DNA of 5,461 bases from Desulfatibacillaceae bacterium. GTDB lineage: Bacteria > Desulfobacterota > Desulfobacteria > Desulfobacterales > Desulfatibacillaceae. Location of the stretch: the NCBI GenBank assembly GCA_030018745.1, contig JASEHB010000191.1:1-5461 (forward strand), written 5' to 3'. A program made the translations under genes and the position numbers. The notes under the pieces were generated by a model that searched no databases, had not been told where the DNA came from, and saw only the letters and a list, made by a program, of their open reading frames with translations. Positions 1-5,461 of the stretch are shown here, piece after piece. Every line of letters starts with the position of its first letter. Position 1 is the first letter of the stretch.

Positions 1-34
1 AAAATCCGGCAAATTAAGGCTCTTGGAAGGCAAA

Positions 35-164
35 AACCCATTTCCGGATTTTTGTAGCCCAACAACAAGCCGGTTTCATTTTTTTCCTTAACACCCTTGC
101 CGTCCGGCGTGTGGTTTTGTTGGACTACGAAATCCCGGAAAAGCGCAATGGGTTACAAAAATCC
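35..164. repeat. Imperfect inverted repeat with a third related copy, in the gene-free left end
   Basis: Seen directly: the stretch at 35-75 matches the reverse complement of about 104-154. The shared blocks are AACCCATT, TCCGG, ATTT..GTAG.CCAACAA and GCCGG, separated by small gaps. A third related copy lies at 149-164 on the minus strand, where GGATTTTTGTAACCCA differs by one base from 46-61. The right flank (to about 199) ends in TCCCAACCTACGCGCC, a type of sequence I associate with short dispersed palindromic repeats in proteobacterial chromosomes. I see no open frame worth calling in 1-204. The transcript could fold here downstream of the HAD gene and might protect its 3' end or help stop transcription, but no GC stem followed by a U-tract is present. 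Whether it is a mobile miniature element or a simple relic cannot be told from one copy. Confidence 0.5.
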
Positions 165-198
165 AAAGGGCCGGTATTTCTATCCCAACCTACGCGCC

Positions 199-214
199 GC
201 TTTTTTAAAAAAGC
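199..214. repeat. Perfect 16-nt palindrome over the HAD gene stop codon
   Basis: The sequence GCTTTTTTAAAAAAGC is its own reverse complement. It includes the last codons and the TAA stop of the HAD hydrolase gene on the minus strand. As RNA it has an A/U stem with almost no loop, so it is a poor intrinsic terminator. It may be chance in an A/T-rich gene end. Confidence 0.4.
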
Positions 215-837
215 ATTTCCTTTAGCTGCAAAAGCCCTTCGATGTGCCAGTCTGCTGCCAGTTGGGGGTTATTGTAGCTGACAAAGGGAACCTTTGCTGC
301 AATGGCGGCCTTTTCGTCAACTTGGGTATCTCCTATGTAAATTGCCTCATCAGGTTTTAAGCCAAAGGCATTTAAAATTTTTAAAAGCTGCTCTGCATCG
401 GGCTTTGGCTTTTTAACATCCAGGGCAGTTACAACCATTTCGAAAAACTCTGCAATTCCGTGCTGCTCAAGCACCCAATTCATTGTGTTGGTGCGGTTTG
501 TGGCAACCGCGGCCCGCTTTTTGGCCTGCTGCAAAAGGCCAAGAAGCTCCTTGAGGTGCGGCTCCATTACCATGAGTTTAATGAATGGAAAATAGCCAAG
601 CTCCTTGCGGAGGGCATGGGCCTTCTGCTGCTGGGCCGGGTCAGGAAAAAGGCGTTCAATAACCTGATGTACTGTTGCCATGTGGGCAAAGGCAAACTGC
701 TCGTCTGTGAGGGGCGGCTTGCCAAGGTTTGTCAGAATGCGGTTGTAATACTCCCGGTTTGCTTTGGCCGAGTCGAACATCACTCCATCGCAGTCAAAAA
801 TCACGGCCTTTGGGGCCAATATCCTGTTTTTTATCAT
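205..837 (-). CDS. HAD-superfamily hydrolase, phosphoglycolate phosphatase-like (subfamily I)
   Basis: A 210-residue, probably cytoplasmic phosphatase of the haloacid dehalogenase superfamily. All four catalytic motifs are visible. Motif I is FDCDGVMFDS, with nucleophile Asp15 and acid/base Asp17. Motif II is VATNRTN, with Thr113. Motif III is KKPKPD, with the lysine near 143. Motif IV is YIGDTQVD, with Asp170 and Asp174 for Mg2+. Residues about 22-90 form the helical cap typical of the phosphoglycolate phosphatase/beta-phosphoglucomutase branch. The length is normal for the family. The substrate cannot be assigned: these enzymes act on phosphoglycolate, sugar phosphates or nucleotides. The ATG at 835-837 lies 18 nt after the stop of the DUF1573 gene, and only a weak AGG precedes it, so translation may be coupled to the upstream gene. 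It is probably the last gene of the operon. It has no signal peptide. Confidence 0.92.
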   Translation of the reverse strand: MIKNRILAPKAVIFDCDGVMFDSAKANREYYNRILTNLGKPPLTDEQFAFAHMATVHQVIERLFPDPAQQQKAHALRKELGYFPFIKLMVMEPHLKELLGLLQQAKKRAAVATNRTNTMNWVLEQHGIAEFFEMVVTALDVKKPKPDAEQLLKILNAFGLKPDEAIYIGDTQVDEKAAIAAKVPFVSYNNPQLAADWHIEGLLQLKEMLF

Positions 838-855
838 TGCCTGTTGTTTCCCAGG

Positions 856-1626
856 TTAAGGAGCGCCTGTGCCTGAAGATGGAGGCGGAGCGGCAATGTA
901 CCCGTGTACATTGATGGACAACTCCTTGCGCCTGGGGTGATCCGTTGAAAGATAGATGGTCCCGTAATAGCTGCCAGCGTGCCGCTGCCGGTTTTCCACA
1001 ACAAGCCTGTAAACAGTCTCTCCGCCTTTTTCATCCTTTTCCAGGCTGTGGACAAAGGGGGCGTTATCGCCCCTGGGGACCTGCCAGGCGGCGACAATGT
1101 TGAAATGATTGGCCTCCGAAGGGATGATGACAACCACCTGATCCGCCCGGAAATCTTCAACAGAAGCAGAAAGCCTGACAAGTTTGGGGGTTATGGAGGC
1201 AAATGCCTCCACCGGGCCGCCAAGAGTAATAGTAATGCGCCGGTTTTCCGGATCATTGGTAAAAACTATGACCTTCTGGTTGACATCTCTGCCGCCATAG
1301 CCATCCGTACTCAATACAATGCTTATTTTTCCCTCGCCACCGGCAGGGATGTTCCTCGTAAAAGAGGAAGCCGTGCAGCCTCAACCCGTGTTGATTCGCT
1401 CAATAATAAGTTCCGCATCCCCCTTGTTGCGGATTATAAAGGTGTGCTCCACCTTTTCGCCTTCAAAAACCTTTTCAAAGGCATAATTATTTGAATCCAT
1501 GACAGCAAGGGGCTGGCCGCCCTGGACGGCTGGACGGCCCTCATCGGCCAGGGCAGGGCCGCCCGAATTCATAAGGGCAAGGCCCGAAAAAAGAACGGCC
1601 AAAAAAACCAAAACCTTGAAGCGCAT
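856..1626 (-). CDS. Exported DUF1573-family protein, probable selenoprotein (in-frame UGA at residue 82)
   Basis: Read as one 256-residue protein with the in-frame TGA at 1381-1383 as selenocysteine. The ATG at 1624-1626 follows AAGGTGA with 5 nt spacing. Residues 1-27 form a Sec signal peptide (positively charged start, hydrophobic core, Ala-Leu-Ala before Asp28), so the protein should be periplasmic. Residues about 48-136 match DUF1573, an Ig-like/ASH-type beta-sandwich family: FEKVFEGEKVEHTFIIRNKG, then INTG-Sec-GCT in place of the usual Cys-Gly-Cys-Thr, then IPAGGEGKI and VFTNDP. Residues about 140-244 look like a second beta-rich domain (YYGTIYLSTDHP, ELSINVHGYI). A Pro/Ser/Gly-rich tail follows. 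The biological role of DUF1573 proteins is not established. The frame is open on both sides of the TGA with family motifs, so a frameshift is not involved. A nonsense mutation or sequencing error at a Cys codon (TGC to TGA) is the main alternative. It lies 105 nt after nadC and 18 nt before the HAD gene. Confidence 0.88.
1330..1380 (-). promoter_or_regulatory. Candidate SECIS region directly after the UGA codon
   Basis: Bacterial SECIS hairpins lie in the coding mRNA just after the UGA and bind SelB. Two hairpins are visible on the minus-strand RNA. Hairpin A (1352-1369) is UUCCUC-UUUUAC-GAGGAA, a perfect 6-bp stem starting 11 nt after the UGA. This is the right place, but the loop lacks the G usually found at its start. 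Hairpin B (1330-1349) is UCCCU-GCC-GGU-GGC-G-AGGGA, an 8-bp stem with one bulged G and a GGU loop. This is the right kind of loop, but it starts about 40 nt after the UGA, slightly far compared with known examples. Either could be the element, or both could be by-products of coding sequence. Confidence 0.4.
1381..1383 (-). other. In-frame UGA codon read as selenocysteine (Sec82)
   Basis: On the minus strand the frame reads Ile-Asn-Thr-Gly-TGA-Gly-Cys-Thr-Ala-Ser. DUF1573 proteins normally carry Cys-Gly-Cys-Thr here, so TGA sits on the first conserved cysteine. Replacement of a conserved Cys by UGA with a Cys two residues away is the classic signature of a bacterial selenoprotein. No other complete gene in the window contains an in-frame TGA, so general reassignment of UGA is unlikely. 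Confidence 0.82.
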
Positions 1627-1631
1627 TTTCG

Positions 1632-1638
1632 TCACCTT
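1632..1638 (-). promoter_or_regulatory. Ribosome binding site deciding the DUF1573 start
   Basis: AAGGTGA on the minus strand lies 5 nt before the ATG at 1624-1626. It favours this start over an in-frame ATG at 1687-1689. The later start also puts a proper signal peptide at the very N-terminus, whereas the earlier one would add 21 unrelated residues in front of it. Confidence 0.8.
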
Positions 1639-1731
1639 GTATGTGCAGGTCCATTCTGCTTGAAGGATGACAGCCCCATTCTCTGCCACTGGTTAAAGGT
1701 CTGCACTGGCCTTTAAAAGTCAAGCTCCTGG

Positions 1732-2583
1732 TTAGGAAATTATATCCATTGAAATGTCAACGCTTCTGGCGGAATGGGTGAGCGCGCCTGCGGATATTAT
1801 ATCCACCCCTATTTCTGCCAGCCGGGCAATGCTTTCAAGATTCACTCCGCCGGAGACTTCCAGAAGTGCCTTGCCCGCATTTATTTCAACAGCCTTTTTC
1901 ATCTGCTCGCCGCTCATGTTGTCCAGCATTATCACATCCGCCCCAGCTTCAAGTGCCTGCTTCATTTGGGTGAGGTTTTCCACCTCCACCTCTATTTTAA
2001 CAAGATGATGCGCCCTTTGCCTTGCCTTTTCAACAGCCTGGGCAATGCTCTCGCAGGCTGCAATGTGGTTGTCCTTAATGAGCACGCCGTCATAAAGGCC
2101 AAAGCGGTGGTTAAAGGCACCTCCCACCCTTACAGCGTATTTTTCCAGCACCCGCCAGCCGGGGGTTGTTTTACGGGTGTCCACAAGCCTTGCCTTGCTG
2201 CTGCCCATTGCAGATACAAAGGCATCAACATGGGTGGCAATGCCGCAAAGCCGCTGAAGAAAGTTCAAGGCCGTGCGCTCTGCTGCAAGCAGGGAGCACA
2301 CCCTGCCTTCCACAACCGCAAGCTTTTGGCCCGGCTCGACAAAATCGCCGTCCTTTGCGCAGGCAAAATAGCGTATATTTCTGTCAACCCGGTTGAAAAC
2401 CTCGCCGCACACGGCAAGCCCCGCCACCTTTAATGGCTCGCGGGCCAGAATTATGGCAGACCCCATCTGTTCAGGGCTTATTATTGCATCTGTGGTTATG
2501 TCGCCCGAACCGATGTCCTCCTCCAGGGCAAGATTAATGAGCCGGGCCACCTGGCTGCATTTTGCAATGTCAGAATCGTGCAT
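1732..2583 (-). CDS. nadC: Nicotinate-nucleotide pyrophosphorylase (quinolinate phosphoribosyltransferase)
   Basis: A 283-residue cytoplasmic enzyme of de novo NAD synthesis. It converts quinolinate and PRPP to nicotinate mononucleotide, CO2 and pyrophosphate. The family motifs appear in order: EEDIGSGDITT at 21-31 in the N-terminal domain; AERTALNFLQRLCGIAT at 101-117; DTRKTTPGWR at 135-144; VRVGGAFNHRFGLYDGVLIK at 151-170 followed by DNH at 171-173; IEVEVEN at 197-203; MLDNMS at 219-224; LEVSGGVN at 241-248; and ISAGALTHS at 263-271. Together these form the PRPP- and quinolinate-binding barrel. The length is typical and no expected residue is missing. The start at 2581-2583 is chosen because GGAGGAG lies just upstream. 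An in-frame ATG at 2644-2646 would overlap valS and add a basic, glutamine-rich stretch foreign to the family. It lies 49 nt after valS. The partner genes nadA and nadB are not in this window. Confidence 0.98.
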   Translation of the reverse strand: MHDSDIAKCSQVARLINLALEEDIGSGDITTDAIISPEQMGSAIILAREPLKVAGLAVCGEVFNRVDRNIRYFACAKDGDFVEPGQKLAVVEGRVCSLLAAERTALNFLQRLCGIATHVDAFVSAMGSSKARLVDTRKTTPGWRVLEKYAVRVGGAFNHRFGLYDGVLIKDNHIAACESIAQAVEKARQRAHHLVKIEVEVENLTQMKQALEAGADVIMLDNMSGEQMKKAVEINAGKALLEVSGGVNLESIARLAEIGVDIISAGALTHSARSVDISMDIIS

Positions 2584-2586
2584 TTT

Positions 2587-2593
2587 CTCCTCC
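2587..2593 (-). promoter_or_regulatory. Strong ribosome binding site of nadC
   Basis: GGAGGAG on the minus strand sits directly upstream of the ATG at 2581-2583, and fixes that start rather than the in-frame ATG at 2644-2646. It lies in the short valS-nadC gap. Confidence 0.85.
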
Positions 2594-2632
2594 AACAATT
2601 GTTGCCCTGTGTTTTTTTGCCTTTGCTGCCTT

Positions 2633-5281
2633 TTACGAGCCTGCAATCTCCTTTATGCGCGCCTGGGTTGCAACAAGGCTGGCGCGTTTTTCGGAAAGTT
2701 CCCCCTGCTGGGCCGAGACCTTTTCCACAATATCCTGCGGAGCCTTGTCCATGAAGGCCTTGTTGTTTATCTTGGCGTTGAGCTTTTCAAGCTCCTTGTC
2801 CAGCTTGGCTATCTGGCTGTCCAGCCGGGCAATTTCCTGGTTGAGATCAATAACCCCTTCCAGCAGCACAAAAACCCCCATGCCTGCAACCAGGGCTGTG
2901 GCAGCTCCCTTGGGCCTGGGCGCAGCGGTTTGGATATCAAGCTTTCCTATTTTGGCAAGGTTGCAGATTATGTCCTGATAGGGGGCAATCCGCTCTCCTG
3001 CTGATTCATCGGGCAGGGAGATGAGAACCGTGAGGGCCTGCTTTGGGGCGACATTCATTTCGCTGCGGATGTTCCGTACAGCCGTGATGATTTCCATCAC
3101 CAGATTCATCTGCTCGATGGCAGAAGCATCGTCCCAGTCCCCTGGGGGAAAAGTTTCCAGCATGATGGAGCTTTTTGCGCCGGGCAGCTTCTGGTAGATT
3201 TCCTCGGTGACAAAGGGAATAAAGGGGTGAAGCAGAATAAGGGTTTCGGAAAGAACCTTGTGGAGAACAGCCTTTGTGGGGGCCGGGTCTGCCCCTCCAT
3301 CGCCGTAAAGCACGGGCTTTATGGCCTCAAGGTACCAGTCGCAGACCTCGCGCCAGGTGAACTGGTAAAGGGCGCTGGCCGCCTCATTGAAGCGGTATGC
3401 CTCTATTTCCTTTGCCACGGTCTGGGCTGTGCGGGCAAGGCGGGCCAATATCCACCTATCGGGCAGAAAGTCTGATTTTGGTGCATCCTTGGCCGGATCA
3501 AAGCCCTCCAGAAGGGGCAGGGAGAAGCGGGCTGCGTTCCAGAGCTTGTTGATGAAGTGGCGGTAGCCCTCAATGCGCTCCATGGAGAGCTTTATATCCC
3601 GGCCCTGGGCTGCAAAGGCGGCAAGGGTGAAGCGGAAGGCATCGCAGCCAAGCTTGTCAATGACCTCCAGCGGGTCAATGACATTGCCGGTGGACTTGCT
3701 CATCTTCTTGCCGTGCTCGTCCCTCACTAGGGCATGGATGTAAACATCCTTGAAAGGCACCTCATCCATGAAGTGAATGCCCATCATCATCATGCGGGCC
3801 ACCCAGAAAAAGAGGATGTCAAAGGCAGTCACCAGAACGCTTGTGGGGTAGAAGGTTTTTAACAGCTCCGTGTTTTGAGGCCAGCCCATTGTGGAGAAGG
3901 GCCACAGGGCGCTGGAAAACCAGGTGTCTAACACATCGGTTTCCTGGGCAAGTTTTTTGCTGCCGCACTTTGTGCAGACCGTGGGGTCTTCGATGGCCAC
4001 AATCATCTGGCCGCAGTCCTCGCAGAGCCAGGCGGGAATGCGGTGCCCCCACCAGATCTGGCGGGATATGCACCAGTCCCGGATATTGTTCATCCATTCA
4101 AAATAGGTTTTTGCCCAGGATTCGGGGACAATTTTGGTCTGCCCGCTTTCCACGGCTGCTATGGCCTTTTCCGCCAGGGGCTTAACCCTTACAAACCACT
4201 GCTTGGAAAGGTTTGGCTCAACCGTGTCCTTGCAGCGGTAGCAATGGCCCACCGCATGGTTGTGTGGGGTTATTTTCTCCAGCAGGCCCAGTTGTTTCAA
4301 ATCCTCAACAATGGCCTTGCGGGCTGCAAAGCGGTCTAATCCCGCGTATTTGCCCGCATCTCCGGTCATAAGGCCGTCATCGCCTATCACCTTTGGAGCC
4401 GCCAGCTTGTGGCGCAGGCCAAGCTCAAAGTCGTTGGGGTCGTGGGCAGGTGTAACCTTTAGCGCACCCGTGCCGAACTGCTGGTCAACATAAGGGTCTG
4501 CAATGACAGGTATTTCACGGTTCATCAGGGGCAGAACAAGGTTTGTGCCAATGCTGCCTTCATAGCGCTCATCCTTGGGGTTAACGGCCACGGCTGTGTC
4601 GCCAAGCATGGTTTCAGGCCTTGTGGTGGCCACAACCAGGCCAGGCCCGCCGTCAGCAGCAGGGTAGCGGATTGCATAAAGGTTGCCGGCTGTGTCCTCG
4701 TGCTCCACCTCCAGGTCTGCAAGGGCGGTGCGGCAGCGGGGGCACCAGTTTATAATGTAATCCCCCCGGTAGATGAGGCCCTGGTCGTAAAGCTTAACAA
4801 ACACGGCGCGCACGGCATCGGAAAGGCCCGCATCCATGGTGAAGCGCTCGCGCTCCCAGTCGCACGAGGCGCCAAGGCGCTTTAACTGGTTTATGATTGC
4901 CCCGCCGTACTGCTTGCGCCACTCCCACACCCTTTCTATAAAGGCGTCCCGGCCAAGCTCGTGGCGGTTGGTTCCTTCCTGGGCGAGCTTGCGCTCCACA
5001 ACATTCTGGGTGGCAATGCCTGCATGGTCGGTTCCGGGCATCCAAAGAACATTGTGGCCGGTAAGCTTCTTGTAGCGGCAGAGTATGTCCTGAAGGGTGT
5101 TGTTAAGGGCATGGCCCATGTGCAGCACGCCGGTGACATTGGGCGGCGGAATGACTATGGAATAGGCTGGCTTATCGCTTGTTTCCTGTGCCCTGAAAAG
5201 GCCCTGCTCCTCCCAGAAGGCATAAACCCGTTTTTCCACATCACCTGGTTCGTAGGCTTTATTAAGGGTGTTCTCACTCAT
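2633..5281 (-). CDS. valS: Valyl-tRNA synthetase
   Basis: An 882-residue class I aminoacyl-tRNA synthetase that charges tRNA-Val with valine in the cytoplasm. Visible motifs are: PPPNVTGVLHMGHAL at 45-59 with the HIGH-type signature HMGH at 54-57; GTDHAGIATQ at 83-92; the editing (CP1) domain with TTRPETMLGD at 219-228 and the region up to TPAHDPND at 277-284; WCISRQIWWGHRIPAW at 403-418; and KMSKS at 527-531, give or take one residue. Cysteine pairs at 180/183, 347/350, 420/423 and 436/439 could hold zinc. The anticodon-binding helical domain covers about 605-760. The C-terminal coiled-coil tail of ValRS covers about 811-880 (LDSQIAKLDKELEKL) and contacts the tRNA elbow. The length is typical and the gene is intact. 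The ATG at 5279-5281 follows TGGAG with about 7 nt spacing. It is the first gene after the terminator at 5372-5396, and so probably heads the operon. Confidence 0.99.
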   Translation of the reverse strand: MSENTLNKAYEPGDVEKRVYAFWEEQGLFRAQETSDKPAYSIVIPPPNVTGVLHMGHALNNTLQDILCRYKKLTGHNVLWMPGTDHAGIATQNVVERKLAQEGTNRHELGRDAFIERVWEWRKQYGGAIINQLKRLGASCDWERERFTMDAGLSDAVRAVFVKLYDQGLIYRGDYIINWCPRCRTALADLEVEHEDTAGNLYAIRYPAADGGPGLVVATTRPETMLGDTAVAVNPKDERYEGSIGTNLVLPLMNREIPVIADPYVDQQFGTGALKVTPAHDPNDFELGLRHKLAAPKVIGDDGLMTGDAGKYAGLDRFAARKAIVEDLKQLGLLEKITPHNHAVGHCYRCKDTVEPNLSKQWFVRVKPLAEKAIAAVESGQTKIVPESWAKTYFEWMNNIRDWCISRQIWWGHRIPAWLCEDCGQMIVAIEDPTVCTKCGSKKLAQETDVLDTWFSSALWPFSTMGWPQNTELLKTFYPTSVLVTAFDILFFWVARMMMMGIHFMDEVPFKDVYIHALVRDEHGKKMSKSTGNVIDPLEVIDKLGCDAFRFTLAAFAAQGRDIKLSMERIEGYRHFINKLWNAARFSLPLLEGFDPAKDAPKSDFLPDRWILARLARTAQTVAKEIEAYRFNEAASALYQFTWREVCDWYLEAIKPVLYGDGGADPAPTKAVLHKVLSETLILLHPFIPFVTEEIYQKLPGAKSSIMLETFPPGDWDDASAIEQMNLVMEIITAVRNIRSEMNVAPKQALTVLISLPDESAGERIAPYQDIICNLAKIGKLDIQTAAPRPKGAATALVAGMGVFVLLEGVIDLNQEIARLDSQIAKLDKELEKLNAKINNKAFMDKAPQDIVEKVSAQQGELSEKRASLVATQARIKEIAGS

Positions 5282-5288
5282 TATCCGG

Positions 5289-5293
5289 CTCCA
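5289..5293 (-). promoter_or_regulatory. Ribosome binding site of valS
   Basis: TGGAG on the minus strand lies 7 nt before the ATG at 5279-5281. The 90 nt between this gene and the upstream terminator are A/T-rich, but show no clear -35/-10 pair. A short GGGC...GCCC pairing around a U-run (5319-5335) is visible and too weak to name. Confidence 0.65.
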
Positions 5294-5371
5294 GAATATC
5301 GGGCTAAAAAATTAGTTGGGGCAAAAAAAGCGCCCTGTAAGAGAAAAGCATTTTGGCGCAGGCATAAAACG

Positions 5372-5396
5372 AAAAAAACCCCGCTTTTTGGCGGGG
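5372..5396 (-). terminator. Intrinsic terminator, minus strand
   Basis: On the minus strand, CCCCGC, a CAAAAA loop and GCGGGG form a perfect 6-bp GC-rich stem. It is followed at once by seven U residues (5372-5378). This is a textbook rho-independent terminator for transcription coming from the right. It begins about 28 nt after the stop codon of the partial gene at 5425. No U-run follows the stem on the plus strand, so it acts in one direction. As it lies 90 nt before valS, a role as a leader attenuator for valS is possible but less likely. Confidence 0.9.
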
Positions 5397-5424
5397 GGGA
5401 ATAAAAACCAAAAATGGCAAGGGC

Positions 5425-5461
5425 CTATTTTTTGCTGATGAGGCTTTTCAACTCCATCTCC
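5425..5461 (-). CDS. 3' end of an unidentified gene, cut by the window edge
   Basis: On the minus strand one frame ends Glu-Met-Glu-Leu-Lys-Ser-Leu-Ile-Ser-Lys-Lys, then TAG at 5425-5427. Of the other two frames, one hits TGA at once and the other runs through the terminator, so this frame is the best fit. A lysine-rich C-terminal end and a terminator 28 nt downstream fit the end of a real gene. Eleven residues are too few to name a product. Confidence 0.5.
   Translation of the reverse strand, partial: EMELKSLISKK

Noticed and set aside
460..876. Plus-strand open frame of 138 codons
   Set aside because: It is antisense to the HAD gene and shows no motif. The HAD gene has all four catalytic motifs.
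856..1314. A separate 152-residue protein starting at TTG (1312-1314)
   Set aside because: The frame is open and shows family-typical residues from the TGA down to this point. The TTG lies inside a beta-strand region and has no ribosome binding site.
979..1494. Plus-strand open frame of 171 codons
   Set aside because: It is antisense to the DUF1573 gene and runs through it without recognisable protein motifs. It is a shadow of that gene's codon pattern.
1381..1689. A separate 102-residue protein ending at the TGA
   Set aside because: It stops in the middle of the DUF1573 domain at a conserved Cys position. The rest of the domain continues in the same frame, so this is the front part of one gene.
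1695..1723. Possible promoter upstream of the DUF1573 gene (TTGACT at 1718-1723, minus strand)
   Set aside because: The -35 is good, but no acceptable -10 hexamer lies 16-19 nt downstream.
1774..2433. Plus-strand open frame of 219 codons
   Set aside because: It lies wholly antisense to nadC, whose motifs are complete. It has no recognisable domain or ribosome binding site.
5318..5335. GGGC...GCCC hairpin before valS as a terminator or attenuator
   Set aside because: It has only four pairs around a U-run loop, with no U-tract directly after the stem.
5282..5371. Promoter for valS
   Set aside because: The region is a likely place for one, but only poor hexamers are present. The best -10-like GATATT is too close to the ribosome binding site to be useful.
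4961..5404. Plus-strand open frame of 147 codons
   Set aside because: It is antisense to the start of valS and runs across the terminator. The translation looks like non-coding composition.

Overview
The window carries four complete genes, all on the minus strand, plus the last few codons of a fifth at the right edge. Read in transcription order (right to left) it runs: end of an unidentified gene (5425-5461); a strong intrinsic terminator (5372-5396); valS, valyl-tRNA synthetase; nadC, quinolinate phosphoribosyltransferase; an exported DUF1573-family protein that is very probably a selenoprotein; and a HAD-superfamily hydrolase. The last 204 bases hold no gene, but contain an imperfect inverted repeat that resembles a dispersed chromosomal repeat.

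The most interesting point is the DUF1573 gene. A conventional gene caller would break it into two open frames, one ending at a TGA at 1381-1383 and one restarting near 1314. The two are in the same reading frame, with only that single TGA between them and no frameshift. The TGA falls exactly where the first cysteine of the family's conserved Cys-Gly-Cys-Thr motif belongs, giving Gly-Sec-Gly-Cys-Thr. The simplest reading is one 256-residue protein (856-1626) with selenocysteine at residue 82. Two stem-loops follow the TGA. One begins 11 nt after it, and the other has a GGU apical loop about 40 nt after it. Neither is a textbook bacterial SECIS, so the amino-acid alignment is stronger evidence than the RNA. 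The mature exported protein would contain just one selenocysteine and one cysteine, separated by a glycine, which suggests a redox or metal-binding centre.

The four complete genes probably form one transcription unit, with gaps of 49, 105 and 18 nt and no obvious internal terminator. I saw no convincing promoter in the 90 nt between the terminator and valS, although one must lie there or further upstream. valS and nadC are housekeeping genes (protein synthesis and NAD biosynthesis). The DUF1573 and HAD genes have no obvious pathway link to them.

Organism: a moderately GC-rich Gram-negative bacterium. The valS-nadC pairing, the style of the proteins and the apparent use of selenocysteine suggest a sulfate-reducing or syntrophic member of Desulfobacterota (former Deltaproteobacteria), a group known for many selenoproteins. 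This is an inference from general knowledge, not from a database match. No CRISPR array, tRNA, rRNA, transposase or phage gene is visible.
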